DNA of 64,000 nt from Sphagnum magellanicum (lineage: Eukaryota > Streptophyta > Sphagnopsida > Sphagnales > Sphagnaceae), in the NCBI GenBank assembly GCA_021904315.1, contig CM038910.1, positions 19,158,001 through 19,222,000 on the forward strand. The letters are read 5' to 3'. This document shows positions 24,840 to 36,964 of this stretch, piece by piece. Positions within the stretch are counted from its first letter, which is position 1. Each line of letters begins with the position of its first letter. The notes beneath the pieces were generated by a model, which was given only the letters and a program-made list of their open reading frames with translations, ran no database searches and was not told the DNA's origin. Both the position numbers and the translations under genes were made by a program.

Positions 24840-26078
24840 ATATAAGTTCTTGAAAGGTCCTTGAAGCAACAAAGAACTCAAGTTTGTTCCTTATTTCCAC
24901 ACACTAGGACAAGACAAATGTGCAATAAATCCAAGATGATATTAGGATGAGATGACATTCACAAACATTTCTTGATAAATTCAACTACACAATCCAAACA
25001 ATGCAAGTGGTTAGTGTAAATGGAACCAAATTAGATCACATACTTCTTTTGAACTTACCTAAATCCACATGACTTAGACTTGGGAGGAGGCCCACCCTTT
25101 TCCTTATAATATATATTATATAGTTATTTTTAGGGACTATAATTGAAATCGTAAAAATTCATGAAAGTCCCAAAATGAACTCCCAAAACCCTAACACTTG
25201 TTCTAGAACTTTAAAATATCATCACTTCATCTAAACATTTTTTTTTCAAAGCATTTGACCCCACTACCTTGTAGCATTTGTTGACATCTTTGTAACAAGC
25301 TAAAAATATTTTGATTTGGAAGCAATTTGATGTCCCAAAGTGTTAAAAACATTGATTAAGGATCATTTGGATAGTTTGGTTCTTGACCATAATTCTCATT
25401 AAAGCTATTTTTCCTTCAATGAAACCTTGAATTAAAGTATTTTAATTTTCAATGCATTTTTTAATGATTTAAAAAGGGCACAATTTGGATAAACCAAATC
25501 CTTCAAAGTTTGTTCCAAAGTTGTGAGACGTTTCAAAATTCCTTATTCCCAAAAATGGAATGTACTTGGGAGTCTTGAGGATTTCTTCTTCCATTCTTGC
25601 ACACTTATCACACATCTCATTCTCATAATGAAAGTGTGTTTGGGTGTTCTCCCTTGCCTTTATCTTTTGGCTCATTTCCCAAGGTGCATTCACATTATCC
25701 ACCCTTGCCACTTTTTGTGAATGTTTATTGAAAATTCCTTGTAATATTAATTTTTATATGATTATTTGAAGTTTTTTAATTTTAAAAAAAATTTCAAATG
25801 ATTTTTTTCTATTTAAAAACAATGGTTACAATGTTCAAAAAATACTTTTGTGTAATTTTTATTCATTAGATTGATTTTGAATTTTGTCACATGTTTTCAT
25901 GATGTATTATGAATGTTACTATACAATTAAATCCAACAATTTGAACACTAATTTAAATTAACATTTGAAAACATGAAAAACCAAATTATAGACATTTGAT
26001 GTGACTCTTGTAGTGTAGATGCACTCCCCATTTGTCTTGTCCTAGCTTTAATTGTGAACCCAAGGTAGGGTCATGACA
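24840..26078 (-). mobile_element. 3' LTR of the chromovirus fragment
   Basis: On the minus strand the LTR starts TGTCATGACCCTACCTTGGG at 26078. It resembles the solo LTR at 3991-4879 and the fragment from 38730 (TGTCATAACCCTAAC). A TATA-like run (TATATATTATA, about 25108-25120) follows a GGGAGGAGGCCCACC stretch, as in the solo LTR. The end near 24840 is uncertain by 100 bp or more. Confidence 0.65.
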
Positions 26079-26097
26079 TTCTCCCTTATTAAAAGAA
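26079..26097 (-). other. Polypurine tract before the 3' LTR
   Basis: On the minus strand TAATAAGGGAGAA directly precedes the TGTCATGACC start of the LTR. A purine run at this place primes plus-strand synthesis in LTR elements, which fixes the orientation and the LTR boundary. Confidence 0.65.
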
Positions 26098-26789
26098 TAG
26101 GTCAATGCTTTCATTAACACTTATCAATTTTCATGTTATTTTGACAAGTCCATGGGGGTCTTAAAGGATGAGCCTCCACCTCAACCTCAACAAAAGACCT
26201 AAACTAACCTGTTTATCCAAGCCCCTTTGTGAAGGCAACTTTTTAAGCCCTTGTCAAATGAGTTCTTAAATAAAGTTTACTATTTAGCTTAAGTTATATG
26301 GTATGATTTCTCTCCCACCTTTTGCCTTGATCAGAACAATCAAGTCTTGTTTAAAGATATACTTATTTTGAGGTAAAAGGAAACAACATTAAAGTTTCAT
26401 TAGATTCCACTCCCAATACACAATTGCAATATGTGAATGAATTCATGACTCCTTGTGTTGGCCACCATTACTAACCAACTTTCCAAGACACAATTCAGAA
26501 CACTTACATGTTGATGCAAATTCACTTTACTTGCCTTCCCATTTGTAGGTCAAGGTTGCTTCAAGACCCAAAAAAGGAGTCCAATTTTAATTTGAAAAGT
26601 ACGTTGATCCATCCAATGACATTTGTATGAACTCCTTTCAAGCATCAACACATAACATTCATGCCAATTTGGTCTTTGGAAATTTCAATTTTGTTCATTT
26701 GTGCAACCCAACTTGATACAAAATGTTTTCTCTTTAAATTATGCTAACTTCCTCCCCCATTCAAAGAAAGGTTATGTCTTTATCACATC

Positions 26790-26990
26790 CTAACTTGCTT
26801 CCACTTCTTTGTTAATTGGTTGTGGAAGGCATCAATTATTTCTTGGGCATGTTCCATGTCTACACCCAAGATGATTCAATCATGTGATAGCCCTTCCATG
26901 ACCAAATATTCCCACTCACACCTTCGTAATTGCCTTGTTTCAACATGGCTTCCACCTCAAACTCAAGTTCATTATTAATGAGTTCTAGTG
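26790..26990 (-). pseudogene. Chromodomain at the integrase C-terminus
   Basis: Allowing one frameshift, the minus strand reads LELINNELEFEVEA, then EYLV, then WKGYH, then ESSWV and MEHAQEIIDAFH. This is the chromodomain pattern (aromatic cage residues, L-V-K-W-K-G-Y, then a Trp and a closing helix). In active elements it directs integration to certain chromatin. The frameshift falls between EYLV and WKGY. Confidence 0.75.
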
Positions 26991-26999
26991 GAGGTCACA

Positions 27000-27640
27000 T
27001 GTTTGTTTCATCTTGAGAGGTTTTGAACAATTTGCTTCAACATGGAAACATGAAAGATTGGGTGAACCTTTAGACTTTTTGGCAAATTTATATGTCTAGA
27101 TTTTTTTATTTTTTACTTCTTTCCTTCTTCTCTTGTACTTTGAATGAACCTTGAATACAATGTACAACCTAACTTTGTTTCCTTAAGATCCATTTTGTTA
27201 TGGAACTTGTTAGCATAATCTTTCTATCAAGTCCAGGCTTTTTGGAAGTTGTATTTGGCAACTCCCAAAGTCATTTCCTTTCCTCATCAAATTCTGTCAC
27301 AATTGAAACTTCCTCAACTACATTCTCAATAGGTTGCCCATGATTAGTAGCCCAAGTCATAGGCATGGTACTTTTTTTATCACCATTTTGAATGGCATTG
27401 TCCCAATTGTCAAATTTTCTAAGTTGTATAAATCAAACATAGCTAGATCCACCCAACATTTTTGGTTTGTAGTGACATATTTTCAAAAGACCATCACCAT
27501 GTTAGTTTGCCCATCAATTTGGGGTTGAAACGAAATGTTCATCTTGAGCTTTGGTTGGCCCCATCTTTTTCCACAACACCTTCCATTATTTGTTAGTGAA
27601 CTTTGGGTCCCAATTAGATATAACTTCCTTTGAAAGGCCA
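27000..27640 (-). pseudogene. Integrase C-terminal half (chromovirus)
   Basis: The minus strand gives pieces of the integrase core (WDPKFTNK, WKVLWKKMG) and the usual plant Ty3 ending (INLPKSLKVHPIFHVSMLKQ), interrupted by stops and shifts. Integrase would insert the element DNA. The N-terminal zinc-binding part is missing. Confidence 0.75.
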
Positions 27641-28136
27641 TGATGTTAGCATTAGAAAAATAAAATCTCTTAGTTTTTAAAGTAATTTTTATGTCTACTA
27701 TTATGGGGATGAAACATCATTTTACTAAATTGATCCATCCAACCATGATGGCACCAAACCCTTTTGAAGTGTAGATTCAACATGAAATCCATTGACATAC
27801 TTTTTAAAAGCCCTTTTACATGGGAAACAACTAAAAATAAACAAGATGTGAAATATCAAAAGATGTGTTTGTATTAACTTACAAGAAAAAAAAACATGGA
27901 ACACATATATAATTAATTCCAAACTTTACAAAAGTTTGAAAATATAAACACATAATTTACATTGTTTAAACAATGAGCCTTTCAATTATAAATACAACTT
28001 GGTGACCATTAAGTTAACAACATAAAAAGACCTTGAAATTTTAACAAAATGAAACTTACATTAAAAACAAAAATTAAACCTTGTGGATACCAAAATGTTA
28101 ATAATGCCAAAAAAATTTAAAAGATTAATGAAATGT

Positions 28137-28162
28137 AATATATATATATATATATATATATA
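28137..28162. repeat. (TA)n microsatellite
   Basis: An uninterrupted TA run of about 26 bp, bordering the boundary between the chromovirus fragment and copy B. Confidence 0.9.
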
Positions 28163-28473
28163 ATTTGTTAGATATTTCAAATACAAATTGAGCCTTGAGG
28201 TGTGGTAGCCACTAAGTTGATAACAAAAGCAAACGAAGTTGAAAAATTAGCAAAATCCAAATTACATATTAGGTTAAAAAGAAAATTCATTGAATATTTC
28301 ATAGACAAAGTGAATTTGATAGTCACTAGGTTGTTAAAAACATTAATAAGGATTTTGTCAAGAATCTTCATACAATTTTTTAAATAATAAACATATCATA
28401 AGTTTTTTGATTAATCCACATCCCTAAACTCCTTACATTAATTATATTAACTCCACCTCATTCATCGTGTATG

Positions 28474-28641
28474 TCTTTTGCTAACTATGCCCATTTATCT
28501 GCTGACCGTGTCAATTCATTTGTTGATTGTGGCAATACATTTGTTAATTATGCCAACAAATCTAATGATTGTGCAAATACCCCTGATGATTGGGCAAATT
28601 CTTTTGCTGATTCAACTGATACCCCTGACAGATCATCTTCA
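28474..28641 (+). repeat. Eight 21-bp tandem units, open frame of heptapeptides
   Basis: The plus strand reads as eight seven-residue units, among them SFVDCGN, TFVNYAN, TPDDWAN and SFADSTD, with a loose pattern x-[FPS]-x-[DN]-x-A-N and no stop in frame. The minus strand is nearly open too, with two stops. It lies just beyond the integrase end of Ty3 copy B. I do not recognise it; it may be a minisatellite in former retroelement sequence. Confidence 0.6.
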
Positions 28642-29129
28642 GATCTTTACATCCCAATTCTTTCATTTCTATAGTTATTATTCATGGATTCGTTAGTCAT
28701 TTGTAGTTCCAAAATCAATATTGTGTTGATCGCGAGATCTTTCATCTATTCGTCTTCATTATTTCGTATCTATGATTTTTGTATTTTATAATCTTCATTT
28801 TCCACCTCCATCTTAGAATCCTCCGCCTGAAGTCCACCTACACTTTGTTCTCAAGATACTGGCATCTATTGTTCTTGTTTTTGAACTTCAAATTCCATGC
28901 ATTTATAAGGTTGGAGCTTATTCACATTGATCGACATAATGTTAATTTCAAGCTTCTCAATTGCCACCAATAACATAGTGTTATTAGGCAACACATACTA
29001 TACTTTGTACGATCTAAACCATTTCCTAATAAACTTCCCTAAATGTGACTTATTACCCTTCAGAAACCACAAAACATAATCATCAAAACTGAATTGTTTT
29101 TTTGGATTTTCTTATTGATTCCATAATGC

Positions 29130-29980
29130 TCTATTCCACTATTAAATACTTGTAGTTTCTACAGCTTGCATTCTATCCTCTTGCAACTTCTCCGGCTTTG
29201 TAATTTTGCTAGTTAAAACTTTCATTGAAGTACTATCTTTGTCATTTCCACTAGCAACTAACACTATGTACTTTCTGGGCATCAATGGTTGTAATCCATA
29301 CATTAATTGATATGGTGTATATTGTGTTGTTACTTTATATGCAATTATGTATGAAAATAATCTTGTGGACAAATTCTCATCCTAATCTGTTCTATTCTCA
29401 CTAACTAACTTGGTCAACAATGTCCCAAGTACCTTACTAGTAGATTTAACCTACCCATTCCCTTGAAGATAATAGGTTGTAGAACTCCCATGTTTCAACA
29501 AAAAATGATTTGTCAAATACTTGATTGCATCATTGATGAAATGAACTCCTTGATCTATGACCATAGTCAAAGGACATCCAAACATGGTTAATATGCACTC
29601 ATACATAAATTATTTTGTTGTGACTGGTGCAATATTGGTTCTCAATGCTCTTGCTTCCATCCACTTGGTAGCATAATTTATGGCAACGAGAATATATTTG
29701 TTTCATGTATGTCTTTTTGCTAGCTTAATTAGCCCCACAAAATCAAGTCCCCAGTTCATAAATCGTTCTTTTAGAAGATTTGTGACCAATTTTGCAAGAC
29801 TTTGAGTTGCCAATCCTCCTGTTCTTTGACATGCATCGCAAGATCTACATTAATCATGCACATCTCTGTACATAATTGGCCACCAATATCTAGCATCCAA
29901 TATCTTCCTTTGCGTTGTTTAATTACAAAATGCCTTCTTGATGGTCTTTCGTGCAATTCTCTCATCACCATCTATGTTTC
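29130..29980 (-). pseudogene. Integrase (Ty3 copy B)
   Basis: Frames at 29771-29971 (RHFVIKQRKGRYWMLDIGG, then a CxxC-type region) and 29142-29372 (AYKVTTQYTPYQLMYGLQP) match the zinc-binding N-terminus and the end of the catalytic core of Ty3 integrase. The stretch between them contains core pieces with stops. YTPYQLMYG is a typical integrase motif. Confidence 0.8.
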
Positions 29981-30299
29981 TATAGTTGTTAAACATCATC
30001 ATAGTTTGTTATCTTGACCCATTCTATACAATTCACTATTCTTTAGTGTGAAAGGTCTTGCTCTCCTTACCAATCTCTACTTTTGTTATACCAATAATGT
30101 GCCCTCAATCTATCATGTTCTCAAAAATTCTTTTACATCATTTAACCATTCTGGTTTTATGTAAAACAAACTTGCATTTGTGGTTTGATAAAACATTGTG
30201 GGTTTTGTAATATTTGGTAGTCTTGACAATGCATTTGTAACTACATGAATTCTGCTTGGCTTATACACTGTTGTGAAGTCATATTATAGGAACAATAAT

Positions 30300-30700
30300 A
30301 ACCATCTAGCTATTATCCTTGAAACCTATGGTTTGTTGACCAAATAGACCAATTCCATATGATTTACATAACAGATAAACTTATTGCCCAACAAATAATG
30401 TCGAAATTTGTGCAAAGCAAAAACCATTGCTAAAGCCTTTGTTTCTGTTGTGTATAATTATGTTCTGCTCTATTCAAAAGCCTAGAAGCATACACTATTG
30501 GTTGATCACTTCTTCCATGTTACATTCTGAAATAGCATAGCCCCCACAATTAACAAGGATGCATCTATATGAACATGAAATTCCACTTGCTAATTTGGTG
30601 ATATCAATATCGGTGCTTCAATATACTTTTGTTTGATCAATTCCCAAGCCTTTTAATATTCGTTTGTCCAAAGAAAAGTCTTTATCTTTCTAATCAGTTT
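30300..30700 (-). pseudogene. RNase H region (Ty3 copy B)
   Basis: The minus strand reads AWELIKQKYIEAPILISP, the segment that links RT to RNase H in Ty3 elements, followed by frames describing the RNase H fold with several stops. RNase H removes the RNA template. Confidence 0.6.
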
Positions 30701-30959
30701 AGTGATAGGTGCCATAATAGCTCAACAAAGTTTTTGATAAAACATTTGTAAAAATGTGCCATCCCATAGAATACTTAAATTTGCTATGGATTTTTAGGTG
30801 GTGACATGTTTATTATCACTATTTTTTTTAATATGGTAATTTCCCTTCTTTGGAAACAATAAAAGCCAATATCATCCCTAAAAATTCCATAAATGCACAT
30901 TTGTCTAGATTCAGACTAATGCCATATTCTCTGCACTTTTAAAAACATAGTTTGAGCTT

Positions 30960-31400
30960 CTATAAGTGATTCTCCATGTCACTATACATTGTAAAATCAT
31001 CCAAAAATATTTTCATAAAATTGTCCAAATATTCTTTGAATGCTTTGGTAACAATTCTCTAATATGTTGGAGGTGCAATTTTTACTCCAAACAACATCAC
31101 CTTCCATATAAAAGCCCCCTAGTCTATAACAAATGTAGTCTTGTATATGTTATCTGAAGCTATAGAAATTTGATGATATCCTGAATATCCATCTAAGAAA
31201 GAATATGTCTCATACCTTGCTATTATGTTCAACACTTCATTTGTGAAAGGTAATGGGTATGGATCCTTTTTTGTGGCTGCATTTAGTTTTTTGAAATCTA
31301 TACAAATTTTCAGTTTGCCATTTTTGTTGAGTACTACTATTATGGGTGACAACCATGTAGCCTCCTCTACAAAAATCTAGTTACTAATAACTTGACTATA
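30960..31400 (-). pseudogene. Reverse transcriptase (Ty3 copy B)
   Basis: A 77-codon frame (31119-31352) contains NGKLKICIDFKKLNAATKKD and SFLDGYSGYHQIS, core motifs of Ty3 RT. At about 30990 the catalytic motif reads IFLDDF, that is Phe-Leu-Asp-Asp in place of Tyr-x-Asp-Asp. Copy C shares FLDD, so this is a lineage trait and not damage. The frame between the two is interrupted. Confidence 0.85.
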
Positions 31401-32389
31401 TTTTGTTTGATTGTTGTAGCATAGTTTGGATTTGATCTATACCTAACCTAATGTGTTAATAGTATAATAGTATCCAGTTCAATTATGTGTTGTGTCAACT
31501 GTGGTGGAATCCCTTTTAGATCTTTGTATGTCCATGCAAAAACATCTTTGAACTCCTTCAACAGTTGCTCCACTTCCAACACCTTGCCTGTTTTTAATTA
31601 TGCATTAATATTCACCAACTGTGGTTTTGCATTACTTTTGAGATTGAACTTCATCAATTGTTGATCTTCAGTTAATGTCCATCTAGTTATCTACAATTCT
31701 TATGCTTTGATTTTTGTTGGAGATTCATCCATTGCAACACTCCCTAGTTGATGATTGTAGTACGTTTTCGAATACACCTTATCCTCAAAAGCTACTTTTG
31801 GTTCATATTTATGCTTTGTATTCCAAATTCTTGCTTTGAAATACTAGTCTTCACATTTGTATCCATGATCTCCACATTTGTGGTTTTCACAGATTGAATT
31901 GTTTAAGTAAATTGATTATTCCTATTGAAAACAATTTTGGGTCTATAGCAAAAATGATATCTTCCTCTTCTATGATACCATTCTAATAATCATAACATAG
32001 TAACACTTATGGTTTTCTTATTTCACCTCCCAAATGCTTGGTGACTATACTTGTTCTGATTGTCCCATTCTTTTGTATGGTAACAATTTTATTCCACCAA
32101 TCATGTGCCATTCACTACTAGAAATCTTGTCACTTGCAACCAATCACTATGCAATTAGCATGCAACTAGTTGTCGTTTGTAACTATCTTGGTCATGTTTG
32201 CAACTATAAATTTGGTATTGTATAATTTTTGAGCCATACGGTTATTTGTGCAACTAACATGCAACTAAATGTGTACAACATGGACACGTGTCATAAAAAT
32301 AATGGCCTAAACTTATACATACTTAAATACTATACTTAATATATCTACATAGGTTATATATAATAGTGTTATGTACTTCTAGTACTAAG

Positions 32390-33030
32390 GTTAACTCCAT
32401 GCTAACTTAGGCTAGCCTAAACTAACCTAGGTTAAATAAACTAAAAAGTTAAACTAACCATGGCTAAATTAAGTTAGGTTAAACTAATTATGAATAATTT
32501 AAATTAATCTAACTTAAATCAAGTTAAATTAACCATGGCTAAATTAAGTTAAACCAAACTCATTATGGCTAAAATAAAATAAAATAAAATAAAATAAAAT
32601 AAGCTAAACTAACCATAATTGAATTAAATTAGGATAAAATAATTATCATTAAATTAAATTATGCTAAAATCAACCATGGATAAATTTATTAAATTAAACC
32701 AATGATGGCTAAATTAAATTAATTTAAATTTACTATGGCTAAATTAGGTTAGGTCAAACTAATTATGGCTAAATTAAATTAATTTAAATTAAATATGGCT
32801 AAATTAAGTTAGGCTATAATATTTATGGCTAAACTAAATTAGAAAATATTTATTATGGCTAAAATAAATTAAACTAAATTAAATCAGGATAAAATAAATA
32901 TGGTTAAATTAAATTATGCTAAAATATTTATGGCTAAACAAAATTAGGCTAAAATTGACAATGGTTAAATTAAGTTAGGTTAAACTAATTATTACTAAAC
33001 TAAATTATGTTAAATTAAGTTAAATTAAAC
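32390..33030. repeat. Satellite-like array inside the CACTA-like element
   Basis: Irregular units of about 30-36 bp built from ATGGCTAAATTAAATTAGG and AAACTAATT words fill about 640 bp. A pure (AAAAT)n stretch lies at about 32574-32603. No open frame spans it. Confidence 0.75.
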
Positions 33031-33494
33031 CATGGTTTAAATATGTTTGAATTTATTTTATTTTGGAATATTTTTTCAGAAAATGTACATTTGATTAAAC
33101 AAAAAATTATTCAAAATCAATTAATATGATAATATTAAAAAATTTATAATAATAATAATAATAATAATTAGTTAAATTTTTATTATAATTATAGTGATAA
33201 TCAATTATATATATAATCAATAGGTATTATATATTATATATTTATTATTTATGTTAAAACATTAATATAATAGGCTAAATTAATTAACCTACAAGTATAC
33301 AAACGTCCTAAGCAATTATTAATTTAAACTAGATAATAATATCAAAATCATATTTTCATTAAGTAATCATAATTACTAAATATCCTATAATCACCTTTGA
33401 AGTGGAAAAGAAAAGGAGTAATGAAAAACTAACAAGAAGAAAAATTTTAAAAATAAGCTTTCCAAATTATAAAATGTTTTGTTTTTTGTTTTTT

Positions 33495-33790
33495 TTTCTT
33501 AGTACCCCTCCTACTTTCAAAGCTCATAACTTTCTTATTTCTTATTCATTTAAAACGATTTAAATTGTTGTAGGAGCGCCATCTGAAATCCTACAAATCA
33601 CATTGGAACTCTAATAGCAAAAAAAAACATAAAATGAACTTTTTGGGTGTTTAAGAACTGGCCTCAATAGTTTCTTTTTTGAGTTTTTTGACCCCCTTTA
33701 CTTTGGAGGGCCATAACTTTCTCATTTCTAATCTGTTTTCAACGATTCTTAGTGTATTAGATGCACTAAGAGGAGGGCTTCAAGTTTTCT
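33495..33790. repeat. Two-fold direct repeat inside the CACTA-like element
   Basis: A segment with CCCCTCCTACTTTCAAAGCTC, ATAACTTTCTTATTTCTTA and a following AACGATT recurs about 195 bp later as CCCCCTTTACTTTGGAGGGC, ATAACTTTCTCATTTCTAAT and AACGATT. It is a diverged internal duplication. Confidence 0.6.
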
Positions 33791-34719
33791 TGGGACACCA
33801 AAAACAACAAAGCCCTCCCTTGGCTATCATACTTTAATATAGTAGTTGCATCTAATGTGCAATTAGGTTGGTTCATGAGGTTTGTAATGGAATGTTTTAA
33901 CCCATATCCTTTGGCTTCCAATTCTATTTGGCTCAGTATATAACTAGGAGCAATAGTTATGTTGAAACCAAATATCAAGTGCCATTGGGGATGAGTGAAT
34001 GAAAAAAACTTAACCTTTATGAAATGGTCAAACCTAAAAATAAAATTGGATTATTCTAAACCTACTTATATAACCTAAGTTTAGCTATATTTCAACCTAC
34101 TTACATACCTAAATAAACCTACTTACTTAATAGGGTTTAATTATTATCTACCTACCTAAGCACCACATGTCAACATTTTATTAACCATAGATCGGATGAC
34201 TTAGATTTCATTAATTAATATTTAAAAATATAAAAATATGTGGGCCTTGATTACCACGTATCACCATACAATTGGTGTTAAAATATTGAACACATGTCAA
34301 ATGGTCAATGAACGTTCCATGGTGTGCCACGTGTCATCATCATAGTGGCAAAAACTTTAATGATTGAGATTAATCCAATGAATTTTTAATTTTGAAAACA
34401 TAAAAAAATTAAATAATGACATGTGTCCACAAGCTAGTTGCCTAATTTTTAAACATGTGTCATATTTTGATTAGTTTCATGTAGTTGCAAGGAAAGTTGC
34501 ACATAAGGTGTAACTACATTGGATTGGTATGTATGTATGAACATGTATACTAACATCGTATATACATGTTGCATACGTAATGTCGCATGTAATTACATGT
34601 CATATGCAACTTGTCTTATGTAACTACACAAATTTGTAGTTGCATGTGTTGCATGCAACTGAATTTTAGTTGCAAACGACAGTTGCAAAACCCAAAATTT
34701 TTAGTAGTGCATTTTAGCA

Positions 34720-35000
34720 TCCTTCAACCATGGTCTCCTGAACAACATGGAATATCTAGAATCTATCACACTATTTTGAAACACAATAAACGCAATTATG
34801 TAAGGAATGTCATGAACATATATCTTCAAATCTCTAATCAACCCCATTGGTTTTGTGGTTGTTTAATCTACCATCTTTAGATTATATGGTGCAGGTTTAG
34901 GTTTTGGAAGCTCTAACTTTAATTTCAATTGTTCTATGATAATATTAATTCCAAAACCTCCATCCAACAACACATCCTTTATTGTATTCTTCCTAATCTG
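34720..35000 (-). pseudogene. Aspartic protease segment (Ty3 copy B)
   Basis: This is the part of the protease region left on the high-coordinate side of the CACTA insertion. The minus strand reads LLDGGFGINII near 34960 and then text matching copy A 1140-1320. As in copy A, the presumed active-site triplet is Asp-Gly-Gly. Confidence 0.55.
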
Positions 35001-35364
35001 TACTTGGATAATTGCCATATGATTATCTATTGTTACAACAACTATCCTATTTATGGTATTGAAGAACCAGCTTGTTTATTTGTGGTTGTTTTTTGGTTTT
35101 CTTTGGTTTTAGCTCTTGCCAAAGATATTTCTTTAATTTAGGAGCTATTTCAAACAATTGCCCCAAGTTCAAAATATAACTTATTTCTATTATCTACTTA
35201 CTAATGTCTAGAAAAATCTCTTATATTATAATCAATTTATCTTGTGAATTCACTACCTCCTAAGCTTTCTATGCTTCCATAGGAGTAGTATTTGGCATAT
35301 TCAACTAGGTTGTGTTCCATCCCTCCATGGATGTGGATGGCCCTTTTATTTCGGTTTGTGTTTT

Positions 35365-35680
35365 TTAAATCTGTTGAATTGTCTTCACCATTGACTTCGT
35401 CAACCATTCTTCTTTTTCCCAATCAGTAGCACTTTTTGTTTTCCTTGGCTTTCTATCCTTGAACACTTGTTCTTTAGTTGTTTTACTTCTTGTTGTAACA
35501 TTAACATCCACCACATTCACATATGTAATGATTGTTTGTGTTTTAACAACAAGTTGAGCTTCTACTATTGTCACAAATTTCCCATGAAACATCTTTTGCA
35601 TCTCAATAAACTTTTGACAATTTGTCATTTTATGTCCATTCAAACCACAAATGTGACATGCATATGAAGATGTCTTTTGT
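35365..35680 (-). pseudogene. Gag zinc knuckle and downstream region (Ty3 copy B)
   Basis: The minus strand gives CHICGLNGHKMTNC, then a basic, Lys/Thr-rich stretch (KTTKEQVFKDRKPRKTK). This is the nucleocapsid part of Gag. The 92-codon frame 35365-35643 is one of the longest still open in this element. Confidence 0.7.
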
Positions 35681-35969
35681 GGTTTTTAAATTAGTTGTGT
35701 TGCTTCTATGGTTGCCATCGTGGTTTTTTTTTTTTTTTTTTTTTGCATGTTTTCACATTGTGATTTGTCATATCACAATTTGTGCAATACTTGTCAGTCT
35801 TTGTTATTTTGCTTTATGTTTTTGCTTGTGTTGGTTGTTTAGTATTCTGCAGTATTGAAAGTGCACTCATTTTTGCAATAGTCATGCTTTCTTCACACAA
35901 CATTATTACCTTTTTATGTTATTGTAATGTTGACTGCTTCATCCCCGAAGTTGTAGTTTTGAGGTATGA

Positions 35970-36269
35970 TTACAAGCCCACCCTAAACACAATAATAACA
36001 AAATTGTCTATGGTTGGTACTTGTAAACCCGAATCCACATATTCATGATCATGTGTTTTGGTTGTGTACCTTCTTTGATCCAATTCTAGATTTCCTTGAT
36101 GTGAGTATTTATGTGGTATTTCATCCAACACATTCACATGTGCTTTTGCATATTTGAATGATTGTAGGTAATTTTCTTTAGTCTCCTCAACCACATTAAT
36201 ATTGGTGTTTTTTTTCACCTCCCAGTTTTTCACTAGTTCATAATAACCTAGAGATGTAGATTGATACAC
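35970..36269 (-). pseudogene. Gag-region reading frame (Ty3 copy B)
   Basis: A 99-codon minus-strand frame with KENYLQSFKYAKAHVNVLDE and HDHEYVDSGL, matching copy A at 3530-3813. No domain recognised. It runs directly into the deletion junction near 36030. Confidence 0.5.
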
Positions 36270-36964
36270 AAACTTGGGTCATATACTTCTTGTAACATCT
36301 ATTCTTCAATTAGTTACCAACTCTGGACTCGAAATTTCCTACAATTGATTAGGTACTATAAAAGTCCTTGCTCTGTTTTGATATCTTCAACTCTAAACCA
36401 CAAATTGTGGTTGAAAAATATACTGCACCCACTCATTTGGGTGAATTGCATCTCTTTCCATGGAGATCATCACCTATAATTGTGCTTTCTCTGAAGACCC
36501 CTAATCCATACTTCATGTCATACCATTTATTGTGGTAGAAACAACTTGTGCCTTCCAAGTCTTTCCTCTTTTCTTAGAACTCATTAGTCCAATATCAAAT
36601 TTTAATATGGGGTTTGTATAAGCCCTACATATTCCTTTCCATTTTCAAGATTGTCTTCTATTTATCTTTCAGTGATTTGATGAATTGCCTCCAAGTCCAA
36701 TTATTGATGTAAACTTCGAGTCATTATTCGATTCATCTTGTTTCACAATCCTTCGTCTTTAGAGTCTATAGATTGTTTTATAGTCCTTACGACGTCAACT
36801 GCTTAGACCTTTGTTGCTTTTTACCATACATTTTTAAATTATGAATTGAAAAACAAAACCACTTGTCTGAACATTTTCATCTACAGTCCAACAACAAAAT
36901 TTGTAAAAAACCTTCTCATTATTGTAAAAAAAATAGAATAAATTTCCCTAACATGGTCGCCAAA

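Larger units (their letters stand above)
24840..27650 (-). mobile_element. Chromovirus (Ty3/gypsy) 3' half
   Basis: On the minus strand the order is integrase C-terminal half, chromodomain, polypurine tract, LTR, which is the 3' end of a chromodomain-bearing Ty3 element. Reverse transcriptase and everything upstream are absent; the homology stops at about 27650. Many stops and frameshifts show that it is dead. The low-coordinate end is an estimate. Confidence 0.8.
32113..34709. mobile_element. CACTA-like (EnSpm/CMC) non-autonomous element, 2597 bp
   Basis: The ends are CACTACTAGAAAT and, in reverse complement, CACTACTAAAAAT. Both subterminal regions are crowded with TGCAAC/GTTGCA words (about 32135-32270 and 34480-34690), like the transposase-binding arrays of plant CACTA elements. 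No transposase frame is present; the centre is satellite-like AT sequence. The insertion splits the protease region of copy B. CACTA elements move by cut and paste. Confidence 0.8.
32109..34713. other. Target duplication CATT around the CACTA-like element
   Basis: CATT stands at 32109-32112 and 34710-34713. Removing 32113-34713 restores ATGTGCCATTTTAGCATCC, the same length and nearly the same sequence as the empty site in copy A (about 1133-1151). A 3-bp duplication CAT plus one terminal base of the element is an equally valid reading. Confidence 0.8.

Noticed and set aside
32390..33030. Possible CRISPR-like or regulatory array of spaced repeats
   Set aside because: The units are irregular, vary in length and are very AT-rich, inside a CACTA-like element: satellite-like sequence and not a spacer array.
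35467..36048. Plus-strand hydrophobic frames
   Set aside because: They are shadows of the Gag region of copy B; part is a poly-T run read as poly-Phe.
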